A stretch of DNA of 64,000 nt, from contig JAGVPG010000030.1 in assembly GCA_020052375.1 (NCBI GenBank), positions 1 to 64,000 on the forward strand. Direction: 5' to 3'. The DNA comes from Actinomycetota bacterium. GTDB lineage: Bacteria > Actinomycetota > JAHEXW01 > JAGVPG01. The position numbers and the translations under genes are program-made. The notes under the pieces are model-generated. The model saw nothing but the letters and a program-made list of their open reading frames with translations. It made no database searches and was not told the origin of the DNA. Each line of letters begins with the position of its first letter. Position 1 is the stretch's first letter. Below are positions 25,992 through 34,772 of the stretch, piece by piece.

Positions 25992-26998
25992 ATGATCGCA
26001 GACTTGGCTTTGCCGGCATCACCGGTATCGGTTCGTACGTTCCCAGAAAAGTTCTGACGAACCACGATATAGAGAAGATGGTGGCCACTTCCGATGAGTG
26101 GATCCAGACGCGCACAGGTATCAAAGAAAGGCATGTTGTGACCGAGGGAACTGCGGCATCGGACCTGGGAGTGCTGGCGGTGCAAAACGCGCTGGCAAGC
26201 GCCGGCAAGACGGCTGAAGAGGTAGATATAATAGTCGGAACCAGCGCCTCTCCTGATATGGTATGGCCGGCGACCGCTTGTCTGATACAGGCGAAGATCG
26301 GCGCTAAGAACGCAAGCGCTTTCGACGTCCAATCGGCATGCGCCGGTTTTTCATACGCACTGACGGTAGCGGCGCAATTCGTCGAGACCGGAAGGGCCGA
26401 TTGCGTATTACTCGTTGGCGCTGAAGCGATGAGCCGCTTCGTCGACTGGACGGACCGGTCGACCTGCATCCTTTTCGGAGATGCCGCTGGAGCGGTTGTC
26501 CTTGAACGCGTCGAGCCGGGGTACGGGCTTCTCGCCAGTTACTATGGGAGCGATGGGAACGGAGCTCACCTGTTGAGGATACCTGCCGGGGGTTCGGCGA
26601 GGCCTGCCAGCATAGAGATGGTTGAGCAGAACATGCATTTTATCAAGATGAACGGAAACGAGATATATAAGTTTGCGACACGCGTGACGATCGACGCGGT
26701 CAACAAGGCCTTGAAACTTGCCGGTTTGAAGAAGGACGACATAGACTATTTAATACCGCATCAGGCGAACCAGCGTATAACCGAGGCGATGATGAACCGG
26801 TTGAAGCTGCCGGAGGAGAAGATGGTGAGCAATATCGAGAGATACGGTAACACTTCCACTGCTTCCATCCCCCTGGCTATGGATGAGCTCTGGCGAAGCG
26901 GCAAGATAGACAAGGGAAGCGTTCTTCTAACGGTGGGTTTCGGCGCCGGTTTGAGCTGGGGCGCGAATGTCATAAAATGGAATAAGTCAAAGACCTAA
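25992..26998 (+). CDS. fabH: 3-oxoacyl-ACP synthase III, apparent frameshift at the start
   Basis: KAS III starts fatty-acid chains from acetyl-CoA and malonyl-ACP. The intact ORF (26078-26998, 306 aa) has the catalytic triad in VQSACAGFSYAL, HQANQRI and GNTSTAS. It lacks the conserved N-terminus, but that is encoded in the same frame upstream (GFAGITGIGSYVPRKVLTNHD from about 26006). That frame has no ATG, GTG or TTG back to the stop at 25910. ATG 25992, with GGAG before it, is off by one base: inserting one base after ATGATC would join it as M-I-R-R-L-G-F-A-G. So either a base was lost (mutation or assembly error) or a rare start or frameshift is used. Length would be about 335, typical of FabH. 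Confidence 0.88.
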
Positions 26999-27009
26999 GA
27001 GAGGATGAC

Positions 27010-28176
27010 ATGGACTTCATGCTTGATGACGAACAGAAGATGATCCGTGACCTGGCTCGTGAGATCGCTGAGGAGAAAGTGGTCCCGGTCAGGGCGGAAC
27101 TTGACGAGAAGGAAGAATTCCCGTGGGATATCATGAAAATCCTTGCTGATTCCGATATATTCCGGTTGATAGTCCCGGAGGAATATGGGGGTCTGGGTAA
27201 GAGAGTCGTGGAGTTCGGCCTTGTCGTCGAGGAGTTGAGCAGGGCTTGTGCGGGTGTGTCGATAAGCTACGCGGCGACAGGATTGGGGTTACTTCCGTTA
27301 ACGCTTTTTGGTACGCATGAACAAAAGAGCAAATACATGGCGGATATCGCAGACGGTAAGAAACTGGCAGCGTTCGGCTTAACAGAAGCAAGCGCCGGCA
27401 GCGACGCGTCAAATATGCAGACGACGGCTAAAAAAGACGGCGACCACTATGTCATAAACGGTACCAAACAGTGGATAACGAATGCGGGCGAAGCGGAAAT
27501 GTATATCATCATCGCTATGACGGACAAGAATAAGGGAACCCGGGGAGCCAGCGCGTTCATCGTTGACAAGGGCATGGAGGGTTTCAGTTTCGGCAAGAAG
27601 GAAAAGAAGATGGGCATCAGGGCATCGACTACCGGTGAGTTGATCTTGGAAAACGTAAAAGTGCCGGTGGAAAACATGGTCGGTCGCGAAGGCGCTGGTT
27701 TTATCATAGCTCTAAAAACACTGGACATGTCGAGGCCGGCAGTAGGAGCGCAAGCGGTCGGCATCGCTCAGGGCGCGATGGAAGCGGCGCTGGATTTTGC
27801 CAGTGACCGCATCCAGTTTGGTCAACCTGTTGTCTCTTTTCAGGCGGTCCAACACATGCTGGCCGATATGGGGATGCAGATAGAGGCGGCAAGGGCGCTG
27901 GTCAGGAACACGGCGATGCTCATCGATTCAGGAGAGACGAACTTCACAAAATACTCGGCGATGGCCAAGTGCTTCGCGTCGGATGTGGCGATGAAAGTGA
28001 CGACTGACGCTGTACAGATATGCGGAGGGTCGGGATATATGCGCGATTATCCGGTCGAGAAGATGATGCGCGACGCTAAGATCACTCAGATATACGAAGG
28101 CACGAACCAGATACAGAGAAACGTGATCGCGAACGCGATGATAAAAGAGCGAGCAGCAAATAAGAAGAGCGTGTAG
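27010..28176 (+). CDS. Acyl-CoA dehydrogenase (short-chain/butyryl type)
   Basis: 388-aa FAD enzyme. Family motifs: FGLTEASAGSDASNM (FAD/substrate), WITNAGEAEMY, and the C-terminal QIYEGTNQIQRN containing the catalytic Glu of short-chain dehydrogenases. It starts 12 nt after fabH and is followed by its electron carriers EtfB and EtfA. Inside a fatty-acid synthesis cluster that has no FabI/FabK/FabL, it may run as an enoyl-thioester reductase, as Bcd/EtfAB does in clostridia. The direction of catalysis cannot be read from sequence; a catabolic role is the alternative. Confidence 0.92.
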   Translation: MDFMLDDEQKMIRDLAREIAEEKVVPVRAELDEKEEFPWDIMKILADSDIFRLIVPEEYGGLGKRVVEFGLVVEELSRACAGVSISYAATGLGLLPLTLFGTHEQKSKYMADIADGKKLAAFGLTEASAGSDASNMQTTAKKDGDHYVINGTKQWITNAGEAEMYIIIAMTDKNKGTRGASAFIVDKGMEGFSFGKKEKKMGIRASTTGELILENVKVPVENMVGREGAGFIIALKTLDMSRPAVGAQAVGIAQGAMEAALDFASDRIQFGQPVVSFQAVQHMLADMGMQIEAARALVRNTAMLIDSGETNFTKYSAMAKCFASDVAMKVTTDAVQICGGSGYMRDYPVEKMMRDAKITQIYEGTNQIQRNVIANAMIKERAANKKSV

Positions 28177-28236
28177 CTGGTAGCTAGTAGCCAGTAGCTA
28201 CCAGCTCAAGGGCTTGCTTGAAGCTACAAGCTAGTG
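28174..28236. repeat. TAGC-type intergenic repeat, copy 1
   Basis: A run of TAGCTGG/TAGCTAG/TAGCCAG heptads is followed by GAAGCTACAAGCTAG, the inverted form, so the unit folds back on itself. It begins in the stop codon of the acyl-CoA dehydrogenase and ends just before etfB. Other copies are at 31900, 44365 and 60795. Confidence 0.7.
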
Positions 28237-28246
28237 TAGAGGTATC

Positions 28247-29032
28247 ATGGACATAATCGTTTGCATAAAACAGGTGCCGGGTAGCACCGATATAAAGATC
28301 GATCCGGCAACAAATACTCTCATAAGGGACAGCGCTGATGCCGTGATCAATCCCTTTGATGCGCATGCTGTTGAAGCGGGCGTAGCTCTTAAGGAGCAAT
28401 ACGGTGGTAGCGTCAAAGTGCTGTCCATGGGCCCGCCACAGGCATCGGAAGCAATCAAACAGGCGATCAGCGTCGGAGTCGATGAGGGTTTTCTAATATC
28501 CGATAAAGAGTTTGCCGGCGCCGATACGCTGGCGACAAGCTATACGCTCTCAGCTGCCGTACGGAAAATGGCATCGTATGACCTTATAATCTGCGGAAAA
28601 CAGACGTTGGATGGAGACACCGGGCAGGTAGGACCGGAGATGGCGAATCATCTGGGTATTCCATGTACGACATTCATAAGGAAGATCGTAGAAGTCAAAG
28701 ATGGTTTTATGAAAGCCGAACGCCTCATCGAAGAGGGATATGAAATCGTCGAGTTCCCGTTACCGGCGGTCATCAGTGTGGTCAAGGAGCTCAACGAACC
28801 GAGGATGCCGTCTATCAGGGGCCTTATGGCGGCCAAGAAAGCGGAAGTCCCGGTCTGGACGGCTCAGGATATTGAGGCCGATAAGGAGCGAATAGGCCTG
28901 AGTGGTTCCCCGACGTGGGTAGTCAAGACATTCACTCCCGTAAGGGAGAAGAACAACGTGATATTCGAAGGTGAACCGGAAAAACAGGTGAGCGATCTTG
29001 TAGCGAGACTTAGGGATGAAGGGATCGTTTAA
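28247..29032 (+). CDS. etfB: Electron transfer flavoprotein beta subunit
   Basis: 261-aa EtfB: start IIVCIKQVPGST, adenine nucleotide/FAD region CGKQTLDGDTGQVGPEMA, and the recognition-loop region LNEPRMPSIRGLMAAKKAEVPVW. It pairs with the EtfA encoded 2 nt downstream to shuttle electrons to or from the neighbouring dehydrogenase. Ends with a C-terminal helix SDLVARLRDEGIV. Confidence 0.94.
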   Translation: MDIIVCIKQVPGSTDIKIDPATNTLIRDSADAVINPFDAHAVEAGVALKEQYGGSVKVLSMGPPQASEAIKQAISVGVDEGFLISDKEFAGADTLATSYTLSAAVRKMASYDLIICGKQTLDGDTGQVGPEMANHLGIPCTTFIRKIVEVKDGFMKAERLIEEGYEIVEFPLPAVISVVKELNEPRMPSIRGLMAAKKAEVPVWTAQDIEADKERIGLSGSPTWVVKTFTPVREKNNVIFEGEPEKQVSDLVARLRDEGIV

Positions 29033-29034
29033 GT

Positions 29035-30231
29035 ATGGGTATCAAGATAACCAAGAAATGTATCGGTTGCGGAGTATGTGTCGATGTGTGTCCGTATTCG
29101 GCGATCATGATCATAGAAGGCATGGCCGTAGTCGAAGGCCATTGTACGCTTTGCGGAGCTTGCGCCGAGGCATGTCTGGAGCAAGCCATTATAATCGACC
29201 GGCCGGCTGTTAAACCGGTGGCGGAGCAAGACAAAGATCAGTGGCGGGGAGTATGGGTGTTTGTCGAAACACATGGTACGGACACTTCTCCCGTTTCATA
29301 TGAGCTGCTGGGAGAGGGTAGAAAGCTTGCCGACCGTCTCAAAACGGACTTATCGGCGATAGTACTGGGAGACGGTTCTTATAAAACGGATGATCTATTC
29401 GCGCGCGGCGCGGATAAAGTCTATAGCGCGGCTCATCCGTATCTGGCGGATCTCGATACGGAGATCTGCTCGCTCGCGCTCCTCGAATGCATCAACAGAT
29501 ATAAACCGGAGATCGTACTAGCCGGAGCCACATCTTTCGGACGGACGGTCATGCCTAAAGTGGCCGCCACGCTAGAGACCGGGTTGACAGCCGATTGTAC
29601 GGGTCTTGATATCGATAAAGAAAAAGGATTGCTACTACAGACCAGGCCCACTTTTGGAGGCAACCTGATGGCGACGATCGTCTGCCCGGATAGGCGTCCG
29701 CAGATGGCGACGGTAAGGCCGCATGTGTTCAAACAGCCGGAGATCAACGGATCCAGCCAGGGTGAGAAGATCGACGTCCAACTGGCGGGTAATCTTACGT
29801 CGAGGATCAGTCTTTTGGACAGAGTCGTCGAGCTGGTAGCCGGTGAAAAACTCGAGGATGCGGATATCATAGTCGCCGGCGGGCGGGGCTTGGGATCGAC
29901 CGAAGGCTTCGAACATGTAAAGGAACTTGCGCGGCTTCTTAAGGGAGCCGTCGGTGCCAGCAGGGCTGTTGTGGATGAGGGATGGGTACCGTATTCGCAT
30001 CAGGTAGGCCAGACTGGTAAGACCGTGTGCCCGAAACTATATATAGCATGTGGTATCTCAGGAGCCATCCAACATCTCGCCGGCATGCAGACATCCGATC
30101 GAATAGTAGCCATAAACCGTGATCCGGACGCTCCGATATTCGACGTAGCCGACTACGGTATCGTCGGAGACGTCAAAGAGGTATTGCCCTTGCTGATCTC
30201 AAGCCTTAAGAAGGAATTCGGTCAAGCTTGA
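29035..30231 (+). CDS. etfA: Electron transfer flavoprotein alpha subunit with N-terminal 2[4Fe-4S] domain
   Basis: 398 aa, longer than a plain EtfA. Residues 1-60 are a bacterial ferredoxin domain with two clusters ([12 protein letters not shown] and [12 protein letters not shown]). Then comes the EtfA N-domain and the C-terminal FAD domain ([29 protein letters not shown]). Ferredoxin-fused EtfA occurs in electron-bifurcating complexes such as caffeyl-CoA reductase (CarE) and lactate dehydrogenase/Etf. This suggests that the complex couples NADH, an enoyl-thioester and ferredoxin (inference). The stop overlaps the ATG of fabD. Confidence 0.94.
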   Translation: MGIKITKKCIGCGVCVDVCPYSAIMIIEGMAVVEGHCTLCGACAEACLEQAIIIDRPAVKPVAEQDKDQWRGVWVFVETHGTDTSPVSYELLGEGRKLADRLKTDLSAIVLGDGSYKTDDLFARGADKVYSAAHPYLADLDTEICSLALLECINRYKPEIVLAGATSFGRTVMPKVAATLETGLTADCTGLDIDKEKGLLLQTRPTFGGNLMATIVCPDRRPQMATVRPHVFKQPEINGSSQGEKIDVQLAGNLTSRISLLDRVVELVAGEKLEDADIIVAGGRGLGSTEGFEHVKELARLLKGAVGASRAVVDEGWVPYSHQVGQTGKTVCPKLYIACGISGAIQHLAGMQTSDRIVAINRDPDAPIFDVADYGIVGDVKEVLPLLISSLKKEFGQA

Positions 30232-31127
30232 TGAATAAGACGGCATTCGTCTTTCCCGGACAGGGTTCTCAATCTGTAGGGATGGGGAAAGACCTGTTCG
30301 AGAGGTATAGCGGTACTACTGATGTCTTAAGCGCGGCAGATGAATTCTTAGGCTTCAACATAAGGGATCTGTGTCTGAACGGTCCGGAAGAACGGTTGAA
30401 CCAGACACGGAATACACAGCTCGCCATGTTTGTCGTCAATCATATAGCCGGGTGCATGCTGAAAGAGAAGAGCGTTTCCCCCGGACTCGTCTTGGGGCAC
30501 AGTCTGGGTGAATATAATGCCATAGTAACTGCGGGCGTTCTTGGCTTTAGCGACGCATTACGTCTGGTACAGATAAGAGCCGACTTGATGCAAAAAGCCG
30601 CGTCGGTGTCACCGGGTAAGATGATAGCGGTACTCGGCCTGGATAGCGATATCGCCGAGAAAGTCGCGACGGGGAACGGGACTTACATAGCCAACTATAA
30701 TTGCCCCGGACAGGTAGTCTTGTCAGGTGAAGAAGCTAAGATAGGTCTGACGGCACGGGCTCTTGAAAAAGCCGGGGCAAAAAGGGTGGTCGAGCTTAAT
30801 GTAAGCGGCGCGTTCCATTCGCCGATAATGCAGCCGGCAGCGGAAGAATTTTCTAAACATCTGGATATGGTGGCGTTCGAAGATGCGGAGATACCGGTCA
30901 TATCGAACTTTACCGGGTATGTCTCTATGGACAAGGACGAGATAAAGAACGCTTTAAAGCAGCAGATGACCGGCTCGGTACGCTGGCAGACATCGGTCGG
31001 GACCGCTCTGTCTCAAGGAGTGAATGAATTTGTCGAAGCCGGCTCGGGTAAAGTCTTAAGCGGGCTGATAAAGAGGATCACAGCAGACAACGAAAAAGTA
31101 ATGATCTTAAGCGTGAACGACTACTAA
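30231..31127 (+). CDS. fabD: Malonyl-CoA:ACP transacylase
   Basis: 298-299 aa; loads malonyl groups on ACP. Motifs FVFPGQGSQSVGMG and the active-site GHSLGEYNA (Ser nucleophile) are intact. ATG 30231 overlaps the etfA stop (ATGA); the ORF track starts one codon earlier at TTG. fabG follows after 12 nt. Confidence 0.95.
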   Translation: MNKTAFVFPGQGSQSVGMGKDLFERYSGTTDVLSAADEFLGFNIRDLCLNGPEERLNQTRNTQLAMFVVNHIAGCMLKEKSVSPGLVLGHSLGEYNAIVTAGVLGFSDALRLVQIRADLMQKAASVSPGKMIAVLGLDSDIAEKVATGNGTYIANYNCPGQVVLSGEEAKIGLTARALEKAGAKRVVELNVSGAFHSPIMQPAAEEFSKHLDMVAFEDAEIPVISNFTGYVSMDKDEIKNALKQQMTGSVRWQTSVGTALSQGVNEFVEAGSGKVLSGLIKRITADNEKVMILSVNDY

Positions 31128-31139
31128 GGAGGTATATAC

Positions 31140-31883
31140 ATGCATCTTAAGGGTAAGATCGCGGTAGTCACAGGGGGAGCTCGAGGTATAGGGAATGCGA
31201 TCTGTCATACGCTGGCTGAACATGGAGCGGATATCATAATAAACGACGTCGCTGATGCCGACGATTCGAGTATCTTCATAAAAGAGATAGAGAACAAAGG
31301 CGTCAAAGCTCATTACATAAAAGCCGACATATCAAAGACCGCAGAAGCGAAGAGGATGATCGATGCGGTGGTCGAGAGCATGGGGCAAGTCGATATACTG
31401 GTCAACAATGCCGGCATCACACGTGACAATCTGATCATGCGGATGAGCGAGGAACAGTGGGACCAGGTCATCTCGGTCAATCTGAAAGGCACGTTCAACT
31501 GCATCCAGGCGGTCTCCAGGTATATGATCAGGCAGCGAGGAGGTTCGATAGTCAACATGTCCTCGGTGGTCGGTATAGCCGGCAACGCGGGACAGGCGAA
31601 CTATTCGGCTTCCAAAGCCGCGGTCATCGGGCTTACAAAAACGACGGCACGCGAACTAGCCGGCAAAGGGGTCCGGTGCAACGCGATCGCTCCGGGATTC
31701 ATAGATACGGATATGACGCGCCGGTTACCGGATGAATACAAAGAGAAGCTAAAGGACATGATCCCGCTGGGGACATTCGGGACCGTCGAAGACGTAGCGA
31801 ACCTGGTCGTGTTCCTGGCATCCGATGAGTCGAACTATATAACTGGAGAGGTCATCAAGATCGACGGTGGCCTGTTCGCGTAG
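31140..31883 (+). CDS. fabG: 3-oxoacyl-ACP reductase
   Basis: 247-aa short-chain dehydrogenase that reduces 3-oxoacyl-ACP with NADPH. Cofactor motif TGGARGIGNA, NNAG at about residue 90, catalytic Ser and YSASKAA, and the C-terminal ITGEVIKIDGGLFA are all present. ATG 31140 has AAGGAGG 7 nt upstream. Confidence 0.95.
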   Translation: MHLKGKIAVVTGGARGIGNAICHTLAEHGADIIINDVADADDSSIFIKEIENKGVKAHYIKADISKTAEAKRMIDAVVESMGQVDILVNNAGITRDNLIMRMSEEQWDQVISVNLKGTFNCIQAVSRYMIRQRGGSIVNMSSVVGIAGNAGQANYSASKAAVIGLTKTTARELAGKGVRCNAIAPGFIDTDMTRRLPDEYKEKLKDMIPLGTFGTVEDVANLVVFLASDESNYITGEVIKIDGGLFA

Positions 31884-31899
31884 AATGAAAGTACAGATG

Positions 31900-31980
31900 G
31901 GCTAGTAGCCTGTAGCGAGTAGCTAGTAATAAGTCAATGACGAGGATCTTAGCAAGCTACAAGCTACTAGCTACAAGCTC
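31900..31980. repeat. TAGC-type intergenic repeat, copy 2
   Basis: GGGCTAGTAGCCTGTAGCGAGTAGCTAG forms one arm and GCAAGCTACAAGCTACTAGCTACAAGC the other, about 20 nt apart. It lies between fabG and acpP, upstream of the acpP Shine-Dalgarno. Confidence 0.7.
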
Positions 31981-32032
31981 CCATATAGTATAAAATCTGG
32001 ATTTAGTATGTAAATAAGGAGGTGTTTTAAGC

Positions 32033-32275
32033 TTGACGCGTGATGAGATTTTCAATGATATAAAGGCGATCATAGTCGACAAGCTGGCTGTAAGCGAAGC
32101 GAGTGTCACATCTGATGCTACTTTCCAGGATGCCCTGGGAGCGGACTCTTTGGACATCGTCGAACTCGTAATGGCGTTGGAGGAGAAATTCAGTCTTGAG
32201 ATATCCGATGAAGACGCGCAGAAGATAGCCAGTGTCGAAGATGCTGTCACATATATCGAACAGCATTTGAACTAG
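32033..32275 (+). CDS. acpP: Acyl carrier protein
   Basis: 80-aa acidic carrier. [18 protein letters not shown] holds the Ser that receives 4'-phosphopantetheine. TTG start at 32033, with AAGGAGG about 10 nt upstream; no better start is available. The usual fabG-acpP-fabF-rnc order is kept. Confidence 0.95.
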   Translation: MTRDEIFNDIKAIIVDKLAVSEASVTSDATFQDALGADSLDIVELVMALEEKFSLEISDEDAQKIASVEDAVTYIEQHLN

Positions 32276-32328
32276 AGATAAAAAAATCAGATCCTTTTAA
32301 AGACCTTACTAAAAGAGGGGGTGTTGAA

Positions 32329-33570
32329 TTGCCACATCGCGTGGTAGTCACCGGAGTCGGTATCGTGTCTCCGGTCGGCACCGGCAAAGAGGCGTTTTGG
32401 AAGGCTATCACCTCGGGTGAGTCGGGTATCCGGCGGATCGCAAAGTTCGACCCCGCAATGTATTCTTCGCAAGTGGCGGGGGAGGTAAGCGGTTTTGATC
32501 CGTCGGTTTTCTTTGACGCTAAAGAAGCGAGGCATCTGGATCCGTTCTGTCAGTACGCTATTGCGGCGGCCGAGATGGCGTTCGAGGACGCAAACCTAAA
32601 GGTAGGCGTCTATGATCCCGTTCAGGCGGGAGCCGTCGTCGGTTCCGGAACAGGCGGTCTGACGACGATGGAGAACGCCTTACGGACGCTTATGGCTGAA
32701 GGCCCCCGCAGGATCAGCCCTTTTACCGTGCCGATGATGATCGAGAATCTTGCCGCCGGCAACATTTCGATAAAATTCAATCTTAAGGGACCGAACATGT
32801 GCATCATCACGGCATGCGCCACAGGGACTCATTCGATCGGAGAAGCTTTCCGGATAATAAAACGGGGCGAGGCGAAGATGATGGTCGCGGGCGGAGCGGA
32901 AGCTCCGATAACCCCGCTTGGCCTGGGAAGTTTCTGTGCCGTCAAGGCATTGACAAGCAGAAACGATATGCCTGAAAAGGCGAGCCGCCCGTTTGAGAAA
33001 GACCGGGACGGTTTTGTGATCGCCGAAGGGTGCGGCATTCTGATCCTGGAAAACCTTGAAGACGCTTTAAAAAGAAACGCCTCGGTATACGCGGAGATCA
33101 GCGGGTACGGATTGACGGCCGATGCTTTTCACATAACAGCGCCGGACGAGACCGGCGACGGAGCGGCCAGGGCGATGCAAGGAGCGCTGGACGAAGCCGG
33201 CATCCAACCGGAAGAAGTGGACTACATAAACGCACACGGCACTTCGACTCTCTATAACGACAGGATAGAGACGCTGGCGATCAAGACGGTGTTCAAAGAC
33301 CATGCGTATAAGGTAAAAGTCAGTTCTACTAAATCGATGACCGGCCACCTTCTGGGAGCCGCCGGCGGATTGGAAGGTGTAGTGTCCACGCTTGTAGTCA
33401 AGGATGGCATCATACCTCCGACCATCAACTATGATAATAAGGACCCCGATTGCGATCTGGATTATGTGCCCAATAAGTCCGTAAAACAGGATGTCCGGGC
33501 GGTCATGTCCAACTCATTCGGCTTCGGCGGACAGAACGCGGTATTGGTGTTTAAGAAACCTGAGATGTAG
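32329..33570 (+). CDS. fabF: 3-oxoacyl-ACP synthase II
   Basis: 413-aa elongating condensing enzyme. The Cys-His-His triad is visible in ITACATGTHSIGEA, NAHGTSTLYND and SSTKSMTGHLLGAAGG; the end SFGFGGQNAVLVF is typical. TTG start with GAGGGGG upstream. It ends directly against the rnc start codon. Confidence 0.96.
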   Translation: MPHRVVVTGVGIVSPVGTGKEAFWKAITSGESGIRRIAKFDPAMYSSQVAGEVSGFDPSVFFDAKEARHLDPFCQYAIAAAEMAFEDANLKVGVYDPVQAGAVVGSGTGGLTTMENALRTLMAEGPRRISPFTVPMMIENLAAGNISIKFNLKGPNMCIITACATGTHSIGEAFRIIKRGEAKMMVAGGAEAPITPLGLGSFCAVKALTSRNDMPEKASRPFEKDRDGFVIAEGCGILILENLEDALKRNASVYAEISGYGLTADAFHITAPDETGDGAARAMQGALDEAGIQPEEVDYINAHGTSTLYNDRIETLAIKTVFKDHAYKVKVSSTKSMTGHLLGAAGGLEGVVSTLVVKDGIIPPTINYDNKDPDCDLDYVPNKSVKQDVRAVMSNSFGFGGQNAVLVFKKPEM

Positions 33571-34248
33571 ATGGAGCAAGCTCAGAAAGACCTAAAAATA
33601 AAGTTTAAGAACCCCACCCTGTTAAAACAGGCGCTGACTCATAGATCGTATATCTATGAGAAGGGGCTTCCGGAGATCGAGTCCAATGAGAAGCTCGAGT
33701 TCTTGGGCGATACCATCCTCGGATACATCATAACTACGATAATCTTCGACAGGTTTCCCGATCTTGCCGAAGGCGATCTGTCTAAACTAAGAGCCCGCCT
33801 TGTGAACACATCACTGCTTGCCGAGATAGCAAAAGAGGTCAACCTCGGGGATTGGCTCATCCTAGGGTACGGGGAAGAGCAGAGCGGCGGACGCAAAAAG
33901 ACGTCTATCCTGGGAAACAGCTTCGAGGCGCTGATCGGCGCCATATATATGGACAGCGGGCTTCATGCTGCGAAGGAATACGTCGGTTCCACCTTCGATA
34001 AATGGATCGAGGTCGAAAGCGGCAAAGAAGCCTCGACAGATCATAAGACAAAGTTGCAGGAGTTGAGCGCAAAGAAATTCGGCCTGGCACCGGTCTATAG
34101 GATACTCAGTGCCGAGGGGCCGGATCACAAAAAGACCTTCCACGCCGAGGTCTCTGTCGGCAAGAACGTCTACGGCCAGGGGCACGGCAGTTCAAAAAAA
34201 GAATCAGAACAGGAAGCCGCCCGCAAAGCCCTCAAGATCCTCGAATAA
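33571..34248 (+). CDS. rnc: Ribonuclease III
   Basis: 225-aa double-strand RNA endonuclease for rRNA and mRNA processing. Signature NEKLEFLGDTIL at residues 39-50 holds the metal-binding acidic residues; a second acidic site is in ALIGAIYMDSG. A dsRNA-binding domain covers about 155-225. ATG follows the fabF stop without a gap. A 172-bp palindromic element lies about 90 bases downstream, which would be a double-stranded RNA if transcribed from here. Confidence 0.96.
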   Translation: MEQAQKDLKIKFKNPTLLKQALTHRSYIYEKGLPEIESNEKLEFLGDTILGYIITTIIFDRFPDLAEGDLSKLRARLVNTSLLAEIAKEVNLGDWLILGYGEEQSGGRKKTSILGNSFEALIGAIYMDSGLHAAKEYVGSTFDKWIEVESGKEASTDHKTKLQELSAKKFGLAPVYRILSAEGPDHKKTFHAEVSVGKNVYGQGHGSSKKESEQEAARKALKILE

Positions 34249-34258
34249 CACCTCCTAC

Positions 34259-34294
34259 GTGTCGTTGCGAGGGAGCGAAGCGACCGAAGCAATC
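34259..34294. repeat. Dispersed repeat GTGTCGTTGCGAGG..., copy 1
   Basis: GTGTCGTTGCGAGG followed by a GCGAAGCGAC core and GAAGCAATC. A second copy with a different core is at 52391-52436. Repeats of this kind (GTCGTTGCGAGG..GAAGCAA) are widespread between genes in many bacteria and are partly palindromic. Confidence 0.65.
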
Positions 34295-34340
34295 TACGCA
34301 AACGGTTAAAAGTGAGTGCTCGCTCGCCTTCAAACTAGAA

Positions 34341-34512
34341 AAAGCCCGCAGGTTATATCTACTCGAAAAGACGCGTCAAATTCCCAGCGAGAATTTGACG
34401 CTCGGGACTCAGGCCTCGCTCGTCGCTAGCTCGGTGTTAGACACACCTCGCAAGCGACACCATGCCCGCTCGGCCTTCGACGCTTTTCTAGTAGATATAA
34501 CCTGCGGGCTTT
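34341..34512. repeat. 172-bp palindromic element with 23-bp perfect terminal repeats
   Basis: AAAGCCCGCAGGTTATATCT... (34341-34363) is the exact reverse complement of 34490-34512, and a further GAAAAG/CTTTTC extends the match inward. Inside, GCGTCAAATTC (34373-34383) and GAATTTGACGC (34391-34401) form an 11-bp hairpin, and GTGTTAGACAC (near 34434) another. It has no ORF, so it is a MITE-like element or a structured RNA. Confidence 0.75.
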
Positions 34513-34622
34513 ATAATATTTATACCCACACACTCGCACGGAATATTAATATAGAGGCCACCCTTCAAGTCGGTTCCCAATGAAGTCTGACGTTAACAAA
34601 TATACTCCCGCTGACACAATTA

Positions 34623-34649
34623 TGTCATTCCGAGCGAAGCGAGGAATCC
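34623..34649. repeat. Dispersed repeat TGTCATTCCGAGCGAAGCGAGGAATCC
   Basis: A 27-base partial palindrome (GATTCC/GGAATC-like ends around GCGAAGCG) of a type common between genes in many bacterial genomes. Only this copy is clear in the window. The surrounding gap 34513-34772 holds no other gene that I can support. Confidence 0.5.
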
Positions 34650-34772
34650 AGCAAACACGCAGCAAAAAGTAGATTCAACAGCCTATGCTCCATCGTTTAA
34701 AAACATGGCAACATAGCTCAGTTCATGTTAATTTCACTATAAGGGTTACGGCTGCTAAAGGAGTATTAGTCG

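Noticed and set aside
34395-34583. 62-aa plus-strand ORF in the rnc-lipoprotein gap
   Set aside because: It falls inside the palindromic element and lacks a ribosome-binding site and protein-like composition.
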